The notes under the pieces: generated by a model | Told to the model about the DNA's origin: nothing | Database searches by the model: none | What the model saw: the letters and a program-made list of their open reading frames with translations, nothing else | Assembly (NCBI GenBank): GCA_963678705.1 | Contig: OY783219.1 | Span: 6,696,001 to 6,760,000 of the forward strand | Reading direction: 5' to 3' | Source: Panorpa germanica | Lineage: Eukaryota > Arthropoda > Insecta > Mecoptera > Panorpidae | DNA: 64,000 bases | In this document: piece after piece, positions 1-11,900 of the stretch | Position numbering within the stretch: the stretch's first letter is position 1 | Layout of the letters: the number at the start of each line of letters is the position of its first letter | Made by a program: the position numbers and the translations under genes

Positions 1-114
1 TGTAATTTATTTTAAATAATTGCTAATAAGGTTGTTGGTATACTTGCTAATATTTGTTGCTTGTTTATTATAATTAAACTGACTGTATTTTAATAACAAT
101 CTTTATTTTATCAG

Positions 115-3100
115 CCATGTGAACGCGCGGCAGCACAATGACTCAAACATCAACGTGTTCTATTCGACACCATCTTGTTATCTAAAATCACTACATGACA
201 CCGGAAAATCCTGGCCAGTGAAACGAGATGATTTCTTCCCATATGCATCAGATCCTCATGCCTACTGGACCGGATATTTCACTTCTCGTCCAACTCTAAA
301 ATATTTCGAACGCGTTGGCAATAATATGTTACAGGTAGACTTGATTTTATGAAGATGAAAGATAACCAGAGATGTTTGATAAATTGCTGGTACTTTTGCA
401 GATGTGTAAACAATTATACACGTTAGCTAGACTTGGTGCTGAAGATTGGTCCGACCTTAATAAACTCCGGGAAGCCATGGGTGTTATGCAGCATCATGAT
501 GCTATCACTGGAACCGAAAAGCAGAAGGTGGCACAAGATTATGCAAGGATTCTGCATGAGGGCATTGAAGAGTGTCAGGAAACAGCCCAGAATGCATTGA
601 GGTAAGAAGCGTTCATACAAAATTCTAGTCTGCAATGAATACTCAAGGCGTTTAGGTTTTAATGTGACTGATATTTCAGAAAACTGATGATTATGCCAAT
701 AAAGAAAAGTAAAGAGAGAAGTAGTAGTCACCAGGCAACTGTTATTAACGCTCCTCCACGTAAACTACAGCTTGAATCCTGTTTAGCCTTGAATGTAAGT
801 CAGTGTGAAGTCACGGAAGGTTCAAATAAGTTAGTGGTTACCCTTTATAATCCACTGGCTCATGAAGTTTCCCAATATGTTCGCCTTCCTGTTGTCCAAG
901 GAAGTAATTACTCCGTTAGAGATTCGCAAGGTAAATTTCTTTATCTTATAACCATTAAATATAGCTTTTTACTAACTCTATCTCTTTTTAGGAGCTGAAA
1001 TTGTTTCTCAGCTTGTTCCACTGTCTGATGGAGTTTTAAATATTCCTGGACGATTCTCCAACGCTTCCTTCGAAGTTGTATTCCGTGCTAAAAGCATTCC
1101 TCCTCTTGGTTTTAAATCTTATTTCGTATCTCGACAACAGCCTCAAGAAGGAACACCAGTTTCCCGTGATTCTTTGTATGTTGATGCCAACGGTCCATTA
1201 TTTAGTGAATCTGAAAAGATCAAGCTTGGAAATGCGGTAATTACCAAAATATACTAACTTTTTACTCTTAGGATAGTAGTTTTATTATATATTTTATTTC
1301 AGAATGTCAGTTTCGAAGTGGATAAGAATACCGGGCTTCTTACGTCAACAAAATGGAACGATTTGGAGATTCCAATCTCTCAGTTATATTTCTTCTACCG
1401 CGGGGCAGTTGGTAACAATGAAGAATTCTTAAACCGATCTTCAGGAGCCTACATATTCCGTCCAAATGGTACAGACTATGAGGTGAACAAGAATGCGCAA
1501 TACAAAATTGTCACCGGGCCTGTTGTTGATGAAATTCATCAAGTGTTTGATGCTGACTGGGTTAGCCAGATCATTCGGGTGTATAAAGAAGAAGACCACA
1601 TCGAGTTTGACTGGCTTGTTGGCCCTATTCCAATTAAGTATGAAGACTTATACGAAAACTATTACTACTAGATCATGAATTAAATAATAATTTTGTGTTG
1701 ATTTTAGCGATACTATTGGTGGTAAAGAAGCTGTATCTCGATTCTTCACTGAAATCCCAAGCAACGGAACCTTCTACACCGATTCTAACGGTCGTGAAAT
1801 GTTGAAACGTGTCAGAAACCAAAGACCAACGTGGGATGTTAGCATTAATGAACTAGTTGCTGGAAATTATTACCCAGTTACAGCACGAATTCGTATTGAC
1901 GATGAAGTTTCAGAAGATGGCGTAGCTATCAGCTTGTTGAACGATAGAGCTCAAGGAGGGTCTAGTCTTATTGATGGAAGCGTTGAGCTTATGGTACGCT
2001 ATTTATTAATCATGTTAATTTATTTATGAATGAGCTTGTGTCCTCATTTTTTAGTGGTCGATTTTTCAATTGATGTTAATAAATGTGTATTGGCGTGTCT
2101 ATTTCATTAAATATCTAAATGTTGACGGAGATATAGCAATTAAACGTTTGAATTGTAGTTTTAGCGCTAGAAATGGTCGGCCATATTTGTATGACGTGAA
2201 ATGCATTTTAACGTCAGTTATTTGTTGATTAGGTCAGTGCTGTGGTAATATTTTGTAGCTGTTTGTAGTCAAACAATCAAGTCAAGTCAAAGAATAATAA
2301 GTTTTTATTTTATTTAACCCTGTTAGGACAGACATAATATTGAAACTTTATTGTTCCTTGAAATAGCTGTAAATAATATTTGACATTTTGATGTATAAAT
2401 ACACTAGCTGTCCCGGCCACGCGTTGCTGTGCCTAACGTTTATGTCATATTACATTACATAGCGCCATCTATTGAATATTTACTCAATCTAGTCAACAGA
2501 ATATTTACTCAATCTAGTCAACAGATGTCGCCATCATCGTCGCCAGATGTCATCGTTTGGAGCTAACAGATAATTAATAGACAAATAATTTGCAATAAGA
2601 TAATATTGCAATCATAAATTGAGATGTAAGCTATCCTATCTTTCAAGTTGGATCAAACTGCACACGGTGTACAAATTTGATTAAAATCGGTTAAGTAGTT
2701 TAGGAGTCCATCGCGGACATACAACGTGAGATATAGCAGAGATTTATGAGCTGTAAGGTTGGCAGCGATTGTGATGTCACATGCATTTGGAATATGTACA
2801 ACGTTGAATCCCTTTAATAATTAAAGAGACAAAATGACTTTTTTAATTGTTAATATCTCTTAACATATAAGGAGTTATTAAAAAATAATTGAACATTTGA
2901 GGTTTTAGTAACCCACCCTTTTATAATTGTAAGCCCATTGTAAGAATGTAATTACACTTTTATTATAGGTACATCGTCGTTTAACGCATGATGATGCTTT
3001 CGGTGTTGGGGAAGCTCTGAATGAAGAAGCTTTTGGATCTGGACTTGTCGCTCGAGGAGAACATTATTTATTAGGAGGAAAGAAAGCTAGTATGTACCTT

Positions 3101-3994
3101 TAAAAATCAATAGAAAATATGATTTAGAAGCGATATTCTAAATGTTTTAATTTAACAGGTGGCCAACCAACTTTGGCTGCACGTGAGAGAGAACTTACTC
3201 AAAGAAAATTATTGAAAGCGTGGACATTCTTTAGCGATGCTAGTGACTTAACTTTCGAACAATGGCAATCTCGATTTAAAAACGAGGTAAATGAAAATCA
3301 ACTTGCACTTGCGATTTGAAATACTTAGTTCTCCAATTATATTAATTTGTGTGTTATAGTATTCTGGATTGAGTCATTCCTTACCCAAAAATGTTCATAT
3401 TTTGACACTGGAACCGTGGAAAGCAAGGAGCATCTTAATACGTTTAGAACATGTCTTGGAGAATAATGAAGATCCTATTTTATCACGTCCTGCAAGTGTA
3501 GAACTCAAGGTATAATACATTGATAACAAAAGCGTTTTTCAGCATTTGAATAAATTCTTTTTATAAATTGAATATTGTTTTCAGAGATTATTTACACCTT
3601 TCGAAATCAAAGAAATTCGGGAAACAACTTTAGGAGGCAATGAATGGTTATCCGAAGCAAAGAGATTGAAATTCCAAGCTGGGGATGAGATTAACAATTA
3701 TAAGAGTCCTAGAGATGTTGATCATGATGTAAGTTATGCAACAATTTGTTGAATAACATTTTATAAATATATAAAATAAATGCTAAATTCTCTTAGGAAA
3801 CTTCTCCGACACAATCGTGCAATTGTGATGAGCATGGATCTTTCATTAATGATGTTATTAATAAGAAATCTAAGAAATCTAAATCTAAAGAAGAAACTGT
3901 TAAAATGTCGCAGTTTTATGTGCCAGTTGATAACTTCAATGTTACTTTGAAACCTATGCAAATTCGTACATTTATTGTAGAACTGGAACCGTAA
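115..3994 (+). CDS. Lysosomal alpha-mannosidase, C-terminal ~758 residues (11 exons, 5' end outside window)
   Basis: GH38 exo-alpha-mannosidase of the lysosome, which trims mannose from N-glycans during glycoprotein breakdown. Coding exons: 115-334, 402-601, 680-930, 992-1236, 1303-1637, 1708-1993, 2969-3089, 3159-3286, 3360-3509, 3585-3728, 3797-3994. All introns are GT-AG and phases agree throughout, with a TAA stop at 3992-3994. The second exon holds the GH38 signature HHDAITGT; in the bovine enzyme a histidine of this block is a zinc ligand. The first exon has [18 protein letters not shown] and SRP, typical of MAN2B1-type enzymes rather than Golgi mannosidase II. The C-terminal PMQIRTF block also fits MAN2B1. 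Several N-glycosylation sequons (NVS, NYS, NAS, NRS, NGT) suit a lumenal enzyme. The last exon has a lysine-rich stretch, KKSKKSKSK, that I do not recall from vertebrate homologues. The signal peptide and the nucleophile Asp lie upstream of the window. Human MAN2B1 is about 1011 residues, so roughly 300 are missing. The 975 bp sixth intron here carries a MITE. Confidence 0.95.
2029..2939 (+). mobile_element. MITE family A, copy A1, with a nested insertion
   Basis: Starts AATGAGCTTGTGTCC and ends in a degraded AAGCCCATT. It carries the family core: TTTAGCGCTAGAAATGG, TAATCAAGTCAAGTCAAAG, TTTAACCCTGTTA and GAGATTTATGAGCTGTAAGG. It lies in mannosidase intron 1994-2968. It is longer than its sisters because a 328 bp foreign sequence (2403-2730) interrupts it. 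Confidence 0.85.
2403..2730 (+). mobile_element. LINE/SINE-type 3' fragment nested in MITE A1 (RTE-like tail)
   Basis: This block is absent from every other family A copy, which reads AATACATATAGCAGAG across the site. It begins CTAGCTGTCCCGGCCACGCG and ends with a phrase meaning 'AAAATCGGTTAAGTAGTTT then GGAG', both familiar from 3' parts of RTE-type elements and derived SINEs in arthropods. It contains a direct repeat of about 24 bp at 2475-2524 (TTTACTCAATCTAGTCAACA twice). No target duplication is evident. The RTE assignment is from memory of the motif. Confidence 0.45.
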
Positions 3995-4241
3995 GGTAAA
4001 CTGAATTTTAAATGTATTAGAATACAAATACTAAAATCTGTTAGTTATATATATGTATCTAATACTTCTTGAAGTGAATATGAGAAATGCTGAGTAAGTG
4101 ATGCTAGATTTTATTTAGATCGTAATAATTAAGAATATGTTAAATATATAATACTTTTATATTGAACATAATGTAAATCATTTTTTAAGGAAGAAATATA
4201 AATTTACCTGCTAAACGAAATTGTGTGTTTATTAAGTAGTA

Positions 4242-4836
4242 TGGTCGATTTTTTAATTGTTGATTGAAATTCATGTTAATAAATGTGTATTGGCGTGTTT
4301 ATTTTATTAAATATCTAAATGTTGACGGAGATATACAATTAAAAGTTTGAATTGTAGTTTTAGCGCTAGAAATGGTCGGCCATGTTTGTATGTCGTGAAA
4401 TGCGTTTTAACATCAGTTATTTGTTGAGTAGATCAGTGCTGTGGTAATGTTTTGTAACTGTTGGTAGTCGAAATAATCAAGTCAAGTCAAAGAAGAATAA
4501 GTTTTTATATTATTTAACCCTGTTACGGCAGACATAATATTGAAATTTTATTGTTCCTTGAAATAGCTGTAAATAATATTTGGTATTTTGATATATAAAT
4601 ACATATAGCAGAGATTTATGAGTTGTAAGGTTGGCAGCGGTCACATACATTTGAAATGTGTACAACGTTGAATCCCTTTAATAATTAAAGAGACAAAATG
4701 ACTTTTTTAATTGTTAATATCTCTTAACATATAAGGAGTTATTAAAAAATAATTGAACATTTGAGGTTCTAGTAACCCACTTTATCAATATATAGTACAC
4801 TTTTCTAGAAATTATGACATGGGACACAAGCCCATT
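4242..4836 (+). mobile_element. MITE family A, copy A2 (5' end missing)
   Basis: Begins inside the family at GGTCGATTTTTTAATTG and runs to the intact end GGGACACAAGCCCATT. It lies 248 bp after the mannosidase stop, probably within or just past its 3' UTR. Confidence 0.85.
4278..4283 (+). promoter_or_regulatory. Possible polyadenylation signal for the mannosidase gene, inside a MITE
   Basis: This is the first AATAAA hexamer after the mannosidase stop codon, 284 nt downstream. It lies inside family A copy A2, in the conserved phrase TTAATAAATGTG. A non-canonical AATATA lies earlier, near 4142-4150. Transcript evidence is absent, so this is only a candidate. Confidence 0.25.
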
Positions 4837-7800
4837 TATAGTTGTATGCAGACAAAGGTTGACAATGTGCGTTAACATAAAATATATCTAGTTACCAGCT
4901 AGGCACAGTCGTGGACCCGCAAGACTGTAGTATTTAAGACATTTCCAAATAAAAGACGATATTTTTAGACAACAAATAAATTCTATATTTATTATAATTG
5001 TACATTTACGTTTACGCTACATAATAATAATTACTAAGAACATTTATCCATCAACACAGAGTCTTTAACATTTAAGACGAAGCGTTTTGGTAGTATGCTT
5101 ATAATTTCACATCAATATTTAATTAATTCAGCTAATAATATAAACATTACAGATATTTATTTTTGTATATTCGAGATTTATAAAATACAATATTATTTTG
5201 TATTCTTTCTTTCGTATTTGTGCATAAGTAACTTTTGCTTTTCATTAAAATTGTGTTTTATAAATCAATACTTCGATTTTTATTTTGCATTTTTGCAATT
5301 CTCGATATTTGAAATATATTTTTTAACGACTTAACCTTAAAACGAATATAAACCTAACCTATATTATAATGACAGTACTATTTTAACATAACCTACAAAT
5401 TTATGTTTTTTTTTTACTATTGTCACAAACATTTATATAATAATTTATAACATGGCGGCAATTTTCGGACCCTTTTTCCAGCTTTGCATTAAATATTTTT
5501 ATTTAATTATTATTGTAAAATTTAATAATGCTTTTTATTTAATTTTCTTTTAATTCAAGCAAATAATAATTATTGTTATTGTCTTATTCACAATAACCAT
5601 TCACATTTTTAAAATGGTGGAAAATTTTCATTTATTTTTTCATTTTTATAAATAAATTTATGAAAAATTATATTATTTTTTTTTTTATTAATTTTTTATA
5701 AATTTAATATTTATATTATTTTAAAGAAAATTGTATTCAAAAAATATTCATATTTGTGTTTTTAATTTAAGTTTTGTAACCGTTTCCAATTTTGTAAATA
5801 ATCAAAGTAAAATTTAAACATAAAAATAAATAAACTTAATATCTTAACCTTTGATTTACGTTAAGATAATTGTGCATTAAAGTGTGATAAAATATTTTAT
5901 TGAGCTGTTTGAGAAATATACATTATTACTATTTCATTAACTATAAATATTAATTGTTCTTGCTTTTGTTAAAGATACATCTGTCAGTTTTATTAAAAAG
6001 TGAAATATTTAATTAATTTTCCATAGTAAATATTGCAGTTTCCCAATCGCTCAATTTAATAAATCAAAAAGTGCATAAACAGTGCTTTAAAATTATACCA
6101 TACGTATAAAAACTAAGAAAGTTTTTTGTTTGAATACAATTTGATGTAAAATTTAAATATTGGTACATCAACACATTTTAAACACAGTGTTTTCAACAAA
6201 TATAATGAAGATCCCTTAGAACTCACGATTTGAATACGATTTTTAAAATTGTTGATTGGCATAGCAATTCTCTCACAATTGTAGACGTATTTAAAAATGA
6301 CAACATTTTATAATCGTCGCCATTTTTTAATTATTTAATATTTTACTTGTAATATGCAATATATGTATATTCCGAATATGCTATTTTATTTAGTATTATT
6401 ATTTTCTAATGAAATGAATAACTTTATGTTATATAGACACCAATACACCAACGTCGAATTTTCTACAATTAATTGTTAAGCGAAAAGCAGGCTATTATTA
6501 TTATTTTTGCAAACATCGAAATATATTTTAATTTACGTTTTTTAAATATTTTATCGGTTTAAAGATTAAGTCGTTTATATTTTTATCTTTGGTCATTTTA
6601 TTTTGGTCTCAAATTCGTGATTTATTTTTCATTTAAATAAAAATAGTACCAAGTTTTGTCAATTTCGATATTTGTTTGTAATTTGAGCTTTGCGAATAAA
6701 TATTTTACCAAATTTTGCCGAATTTAAGGTCTCATCCAAACTAAACCCCGATTAGAATTTTTGCAGCCATTCAAAAAATCTTGTTGGGGGACCTATTTAT
6801 TTATTTATAAATTTTGAATAATATTTTTTCAATATTAATTTTGAATTTATTAATGCTCTAATTACTTTGTTACTTATCCGTTTTATAAAATATAATTAAT
6901 AATAAATAAATAAATTAATTAAAATAAACCTAACTAAAGAAAACTACAAAATTCATCAAACTCTAAAATTGTTCAGTCATTTTTAAGTTTACATTTTTTG
7001 TTGATATAAAAATATCATATATGATTCCTTTCAAAATATTATTTTTATAAATTTTTAATTTCTTTGAAAATTGGTCTGATTTGAGTTCCAATAATTCGTA
7101 CAAATATTTAGAGGTAGTTACCTAGAATAGAGCAGCCTTAAGCCTGGATTATATATTTTATATATATTATATTTAATTATCAAAATTATTAAATTAAATT
7201 CAATGTTATTCTTAATAATTTTGTTAATTTTCTTAATTTTAAACATTCCAATAATAATATTAGCACAATATAACAATATACATTAATATTTTTTTTTGTT
7301 TCAATATGATATCTAACAATGATAGATATTTAGAGCTAATTCTATAAGATTAGGTATTCGATATTTAGCTAATGTTTTTCCTATATAATAACAGATAATA
7401 CATGATATTTATTTCATAAGCTTAACACTTTTACTTTTCACTTTAAATTTAACATTTAGGATAAAGCTAAAACATCAGAAAATAATTCACAATAATAATA
7501 TTTATTTGGCAACTATTTAGATTAATTAATTATGTAATTTTAAAAATATAATTAATAATTATATAATAAATATTTATTGTTACTCGAGTCAAAGGGGAAG
7601 TAATGAATATCGAGCAAATTCATATTTTTGAATAAAAATATTATTTAATTCAATGTTTTATTTAATTTTAAATAAACCCTTTCTTTAATTAATATAATTC
7701 TTTATTATTAAAACCGATTAAGTCTGTATTTTTGTAGGATATTTTAAATTTTACAGTATTTTGGCAAATGTATTTAAAACTTTTACCATCTGATCAACTT

Positions 7801-8990
7801 AATAAAGAAGCAATCGTTGTTAAAAACAATTACAGTAATGATGTAATAATACTTAATGCAATTAAAATATTTGTGATTGATTTCTGGAATGTAATGATTG
7901 ATAGAAATCTTAATAGGCCAATCAAATATATTATAGTAAATTATTTTACCCATTGCATAAATAGCTTGTTTCTAAAATATGTTATAATATATATTTATAT
8001 TTTTAATATGTTTTGCTTTAATTGATATATTCATCAATTTTTTCACAATATGGCGTTGTACTTAATCACGATTAATATTAAACTATCATTTTACAATTTT
8101 ATGTTGGATGATATATACTAATATTATTTAAGATTTTAACTATTACTTTGATTTTATTTTTATAGACAGTAAATGTGAAATCAGTGTCAATAATATAGAT
8201 GTAAAAGTGAAGTAACTTTTTGCTTATTTAACGAATTGAATTGATGGTAATGATGATGATTTTTGTGATTAATATCAATCATTTTTAAGTACATACGTTG
8301 ACTTTTAGATTTGCAGGGAGTAAATCTTTTAAATTAGACTACTTTAAAACAATTGGTTTCACAGTTTTTATTAAAAATCTAATATTTAATTACTTATTAA
8401 TCATGAAACACTAAGAAATGTTAAAATACTGCAATATTTTAACAAATCATTGAATTATATAATTAATTAAATATTAGTCATAAAAACTTTTTTACCCAAT
8501 ATTTTTAGGGCGGTTTTTTATATAGGTTCTAGTATCATTATTAAAGTATTTTAATAATTAGAGGTTTTAATAACATCTATTATTAATATAACCCAATATT
8601 TAGTACACATCAAACTAGCCCTACAATATGTATCAGAAAATTCTAACCTAAATTAAAATATATTAATTCTAATAATCCATTATTTGTTTATATGCTTACC
8701 ATGATGTTTTTCTGTAACACGATATGTTTGCGGTTATATTTTTGGTAGTATTATGTGATATTTATTTAAATTTGGCGCCTTTTTTAATCAGGCAACTTCA
8801 TATTGTTGCTATATTCACACATAAGTTTTAAATTCATTGTTAAATACAGCAATAATATTTTATTCGTTTATGTTAATATAATAATGATATAATATGTTTT
8901 ATTTATCTGTTATTTAAGCAGGTCAGTTGTTATTTGTTAATATAAAAGTTATTATGACATTATTAATTGTTATTTTGTAATGTAGCATTT
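4837..8990. other. Intergenic AT-rich desert between two convergent genes
   Basis: About 4.1 kb of very AT-rich DNA with short A/T runs. No open frame over 90 codons resembles a protein, and I recognise no transposon end. The only local feature is the candidate VMAT polyadenylation signal near 8900. Confidence 0.6.
8898..8903 (-). promoter_or_regulatory. Possible polyadenylation signal for VMAT
   Basis: AATAAA on the minus strand, about 90 nt past the VMAT stop codon. Another AATAAA overlaps the stop codon itself, which is too close to be the usual signal. In DNA this AT-rich the hexamer occurs by chance often, so confidence is low. Confidence 0.3.
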
Positions 8991-8992
8991 AT

Positions 8993-11900
8993 TTATTCTT
9001 CATCATCTTCGTTTTGGTAAGAAACGTAACGAACCGAAGATCTGTCTCCCAAAATTAACGACTGGAATATTAGTAAGGAAGAAACGTGTTAGTGAAAGGA
9101 CATTTGTTAGTAGGTTATTTAGCAAGTAGTGACATTTATGTAACAGATAGAAGTATAGAATACATAAATACGTGTGTTAAGGAGGTACAGGACGTACCTT
9201 CAATGCAAAAAGTTTATCTCTCGGTAATATGAAATGCAAAATACGAAGTACATGAGGGATGAGCAAATATTGGGACTGTACCTTTGAAAATGAATTTTTC
9301 AATTCCCTATTAAACTGCTTTTTGCTTGTTAAAATGATTTTTTATGCATAAAAATCACCTATAATTAATATTAAATTTATATTAATTCAATTTAAATTCA
9401 AATTAAATATTTTGAAAAAGGAATAATAAATTTTGCAACGCTGCAAATTTATGTGTGTTGACGCATGCGTGATTTGGTTCTTTGACCAATAAATTGTTAT
9501 ATTTTATATAACATTTATTCCGATTTTGAATTTCCCGCTCAAATTGGTATTTGCAACGTTGCCGGCTTATAACCTACATTTACTGTTTCTTAAAGGTTTT
9601 ATTTAAATATTTTCGTATATAGGTATCCTTTTGATAATTTTCTTTTTGCAATAGTTACAGAAAAGATTATTTTATATACACCTAGTTTTTGAAAACTGTG
9701 TCACCATTTTTTTATAGTTAAAAGTTATATTATGTGGTGAAATTGAGCTAAAAATTATGATTTGTATGGAAAATGACTATTTTTAATCATGTATAAAAAG
9801 AAAACTATGAAGCCTAGGTCTCTAAAATTTTGAGACAGCATGTATTTTAACTATTTGTATCGACCCTCCAAATTTCACAACGTTTTCATCATTTACGTTA
9901 ACGTCCTGTACCTCCTTAATTAAGCAGAAGCAAAATAATTAAATTATAATTAACAACAAAAAAAACAAATAAACTTAAAATATCGTATATTTACATAAAA
10001 TTAATAAAATAGAAAACAATTATATAAAACAATAAAAACATAACAGAAATAAATCTTAAATTAACAAATATTTAAATTAAGTATACTCTTCTATAACGCG
10101 GATTCTTACAATACACCAGATATAGTGCGACGACATTCTAAACTAAATTTTTATAACAAAATTTTCTAAAACACGTAACATATGAATCGCGTTATAGAAG
10201 GGATTAAAATAAAAGCAAACAAATCTTTAAAACGTAATATACCTATTTATAAATAATAGTAATATCCCAGTAAACATTTTGGAGTAAATTTGACGTCATA
10301 TTGAAGATGCGTATGATTTTTTTGTCATAAAACAATTCAATTTGATTTCACTCGTTCAAGGGAATGTCAGTGATATGAACAACAAATGACAAAATCATTT
10401 GACCTAACCTCACTACCGTACCAGTATTGAATAAAGTTGCAAATAAACCATTAAAGTGTAACAGAGACAGCTATATCTTGTTTCTTTTTCTATCATATAA
10501 TAATATATACTTTCAAATGAAAAAGAGACAACAACTATATCTCTATTTAATTGTATGATGTTAGAAAGAGAAAAAAAATAATTTCTTTATCTAAAATTTG
10601 AGTGAAAAGAATTGCTATTTCACTAAAATGTTTACTGGGATATTGTAAAGAAATTGTAAAGTCATATACTCGTCTTATGCAAGATATAACTTGGTGTTCT
10701 TTGCTTATGAATTATGTAAAATTTAAAGTACAACATTACATTATCTACATTTGGATACTCACCGTTTTTTCTTCTTTCGTCGGAGGAGCGCGAAGCATAT
10801 AAAGCAGTGGAGCATAAATAAAGTTGAGTATTGCAATACCAACAAGCATCCATTCAAATCCAATCGTATTCACTAAAGTTCCACTCATTGCTGGACCAAC
10901 TGCAAATCCTAGACAGAATGCCACGTCACCTGAAAGATAAAAACAAAAAAAAGAAATAAAATATTACTACTTCAGAAGTGGGATATTTTGCATCTCTTTC
11001 ATATTTCTACAAGTTGTATATGTGCATCTCACCTAGCGCATAAACACTTCCGTATACCGCACTGTGTCTTATATCCACCAGATAGCCTAATTCAGGCATC
11101 ATAGATGAATCCACCATTCCAATAGCAAAACCAAGACCAGCGTTTGGTATTATTAAATGATTTATTTTAGTTGCCAATGGAATCTGGAATAGGGTTATGT
11201 AATATGTAATGGATATACATGGAATATACATAGAATGCTGTATATACATGTTTGCTTTGAATACTTACACACATCAAGCAAACACCGATAATAACTAAAC
11301 CCAACATGGCGGCCAACCAGCGTCCCATACGATGACCAAGAGGGCCGAATAGGTTAGTGCCGATTAGGTATGAAATACTGGCAGGTAGGAAGGTGACCCC
11401 CTGCTCCCATCTGCTCGCTTCCATACTGTCCATCATCCAAATAGGGAGAGATGGTTCCAACATGGCGATTCCCATATTAGCGAAGGTAATAGCTCCTGAA
11501 AATAACACAACAAATTTGTTGGAATAAGATTTAGAATAGCGAATTCAAATTCATTACGAATTAGATATGATTTCAATGCCGTTCATTAAACAATTATATT
11601 TAATGGGCTTGTGTCCTATGTCTTAATTTCTATAGAAGTGTACTATATATTGATAAAGTGGTTACTAGAACCTCAAATGTTCAATTATTTGTTAATAACT
11701 CCTTATATGTTAAGAGATATTAACAATTAAAAAAGTCATTTTGTCTCCTTAATTATTAAAGGGATTTTACGTTGTACACATTCCAACTGCATGTGACATC
11801 ACAACCGCTAGTTGCTATTTCTATTAAACAACAGAACGTTAAAGAAATATATTCTTGACAGAACTCAAGGTTACCAACCTTACAGCTCATAAATCTCTGC

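Noticed and set aside
1638-1707. In-frame stop at about 1669 in the mannosidase frame
   Set aside because: It lies in a short GT-AG intron (1638-1707). Joining 1637 to 1708 restores the conserved reading, so the gene is not broken there.
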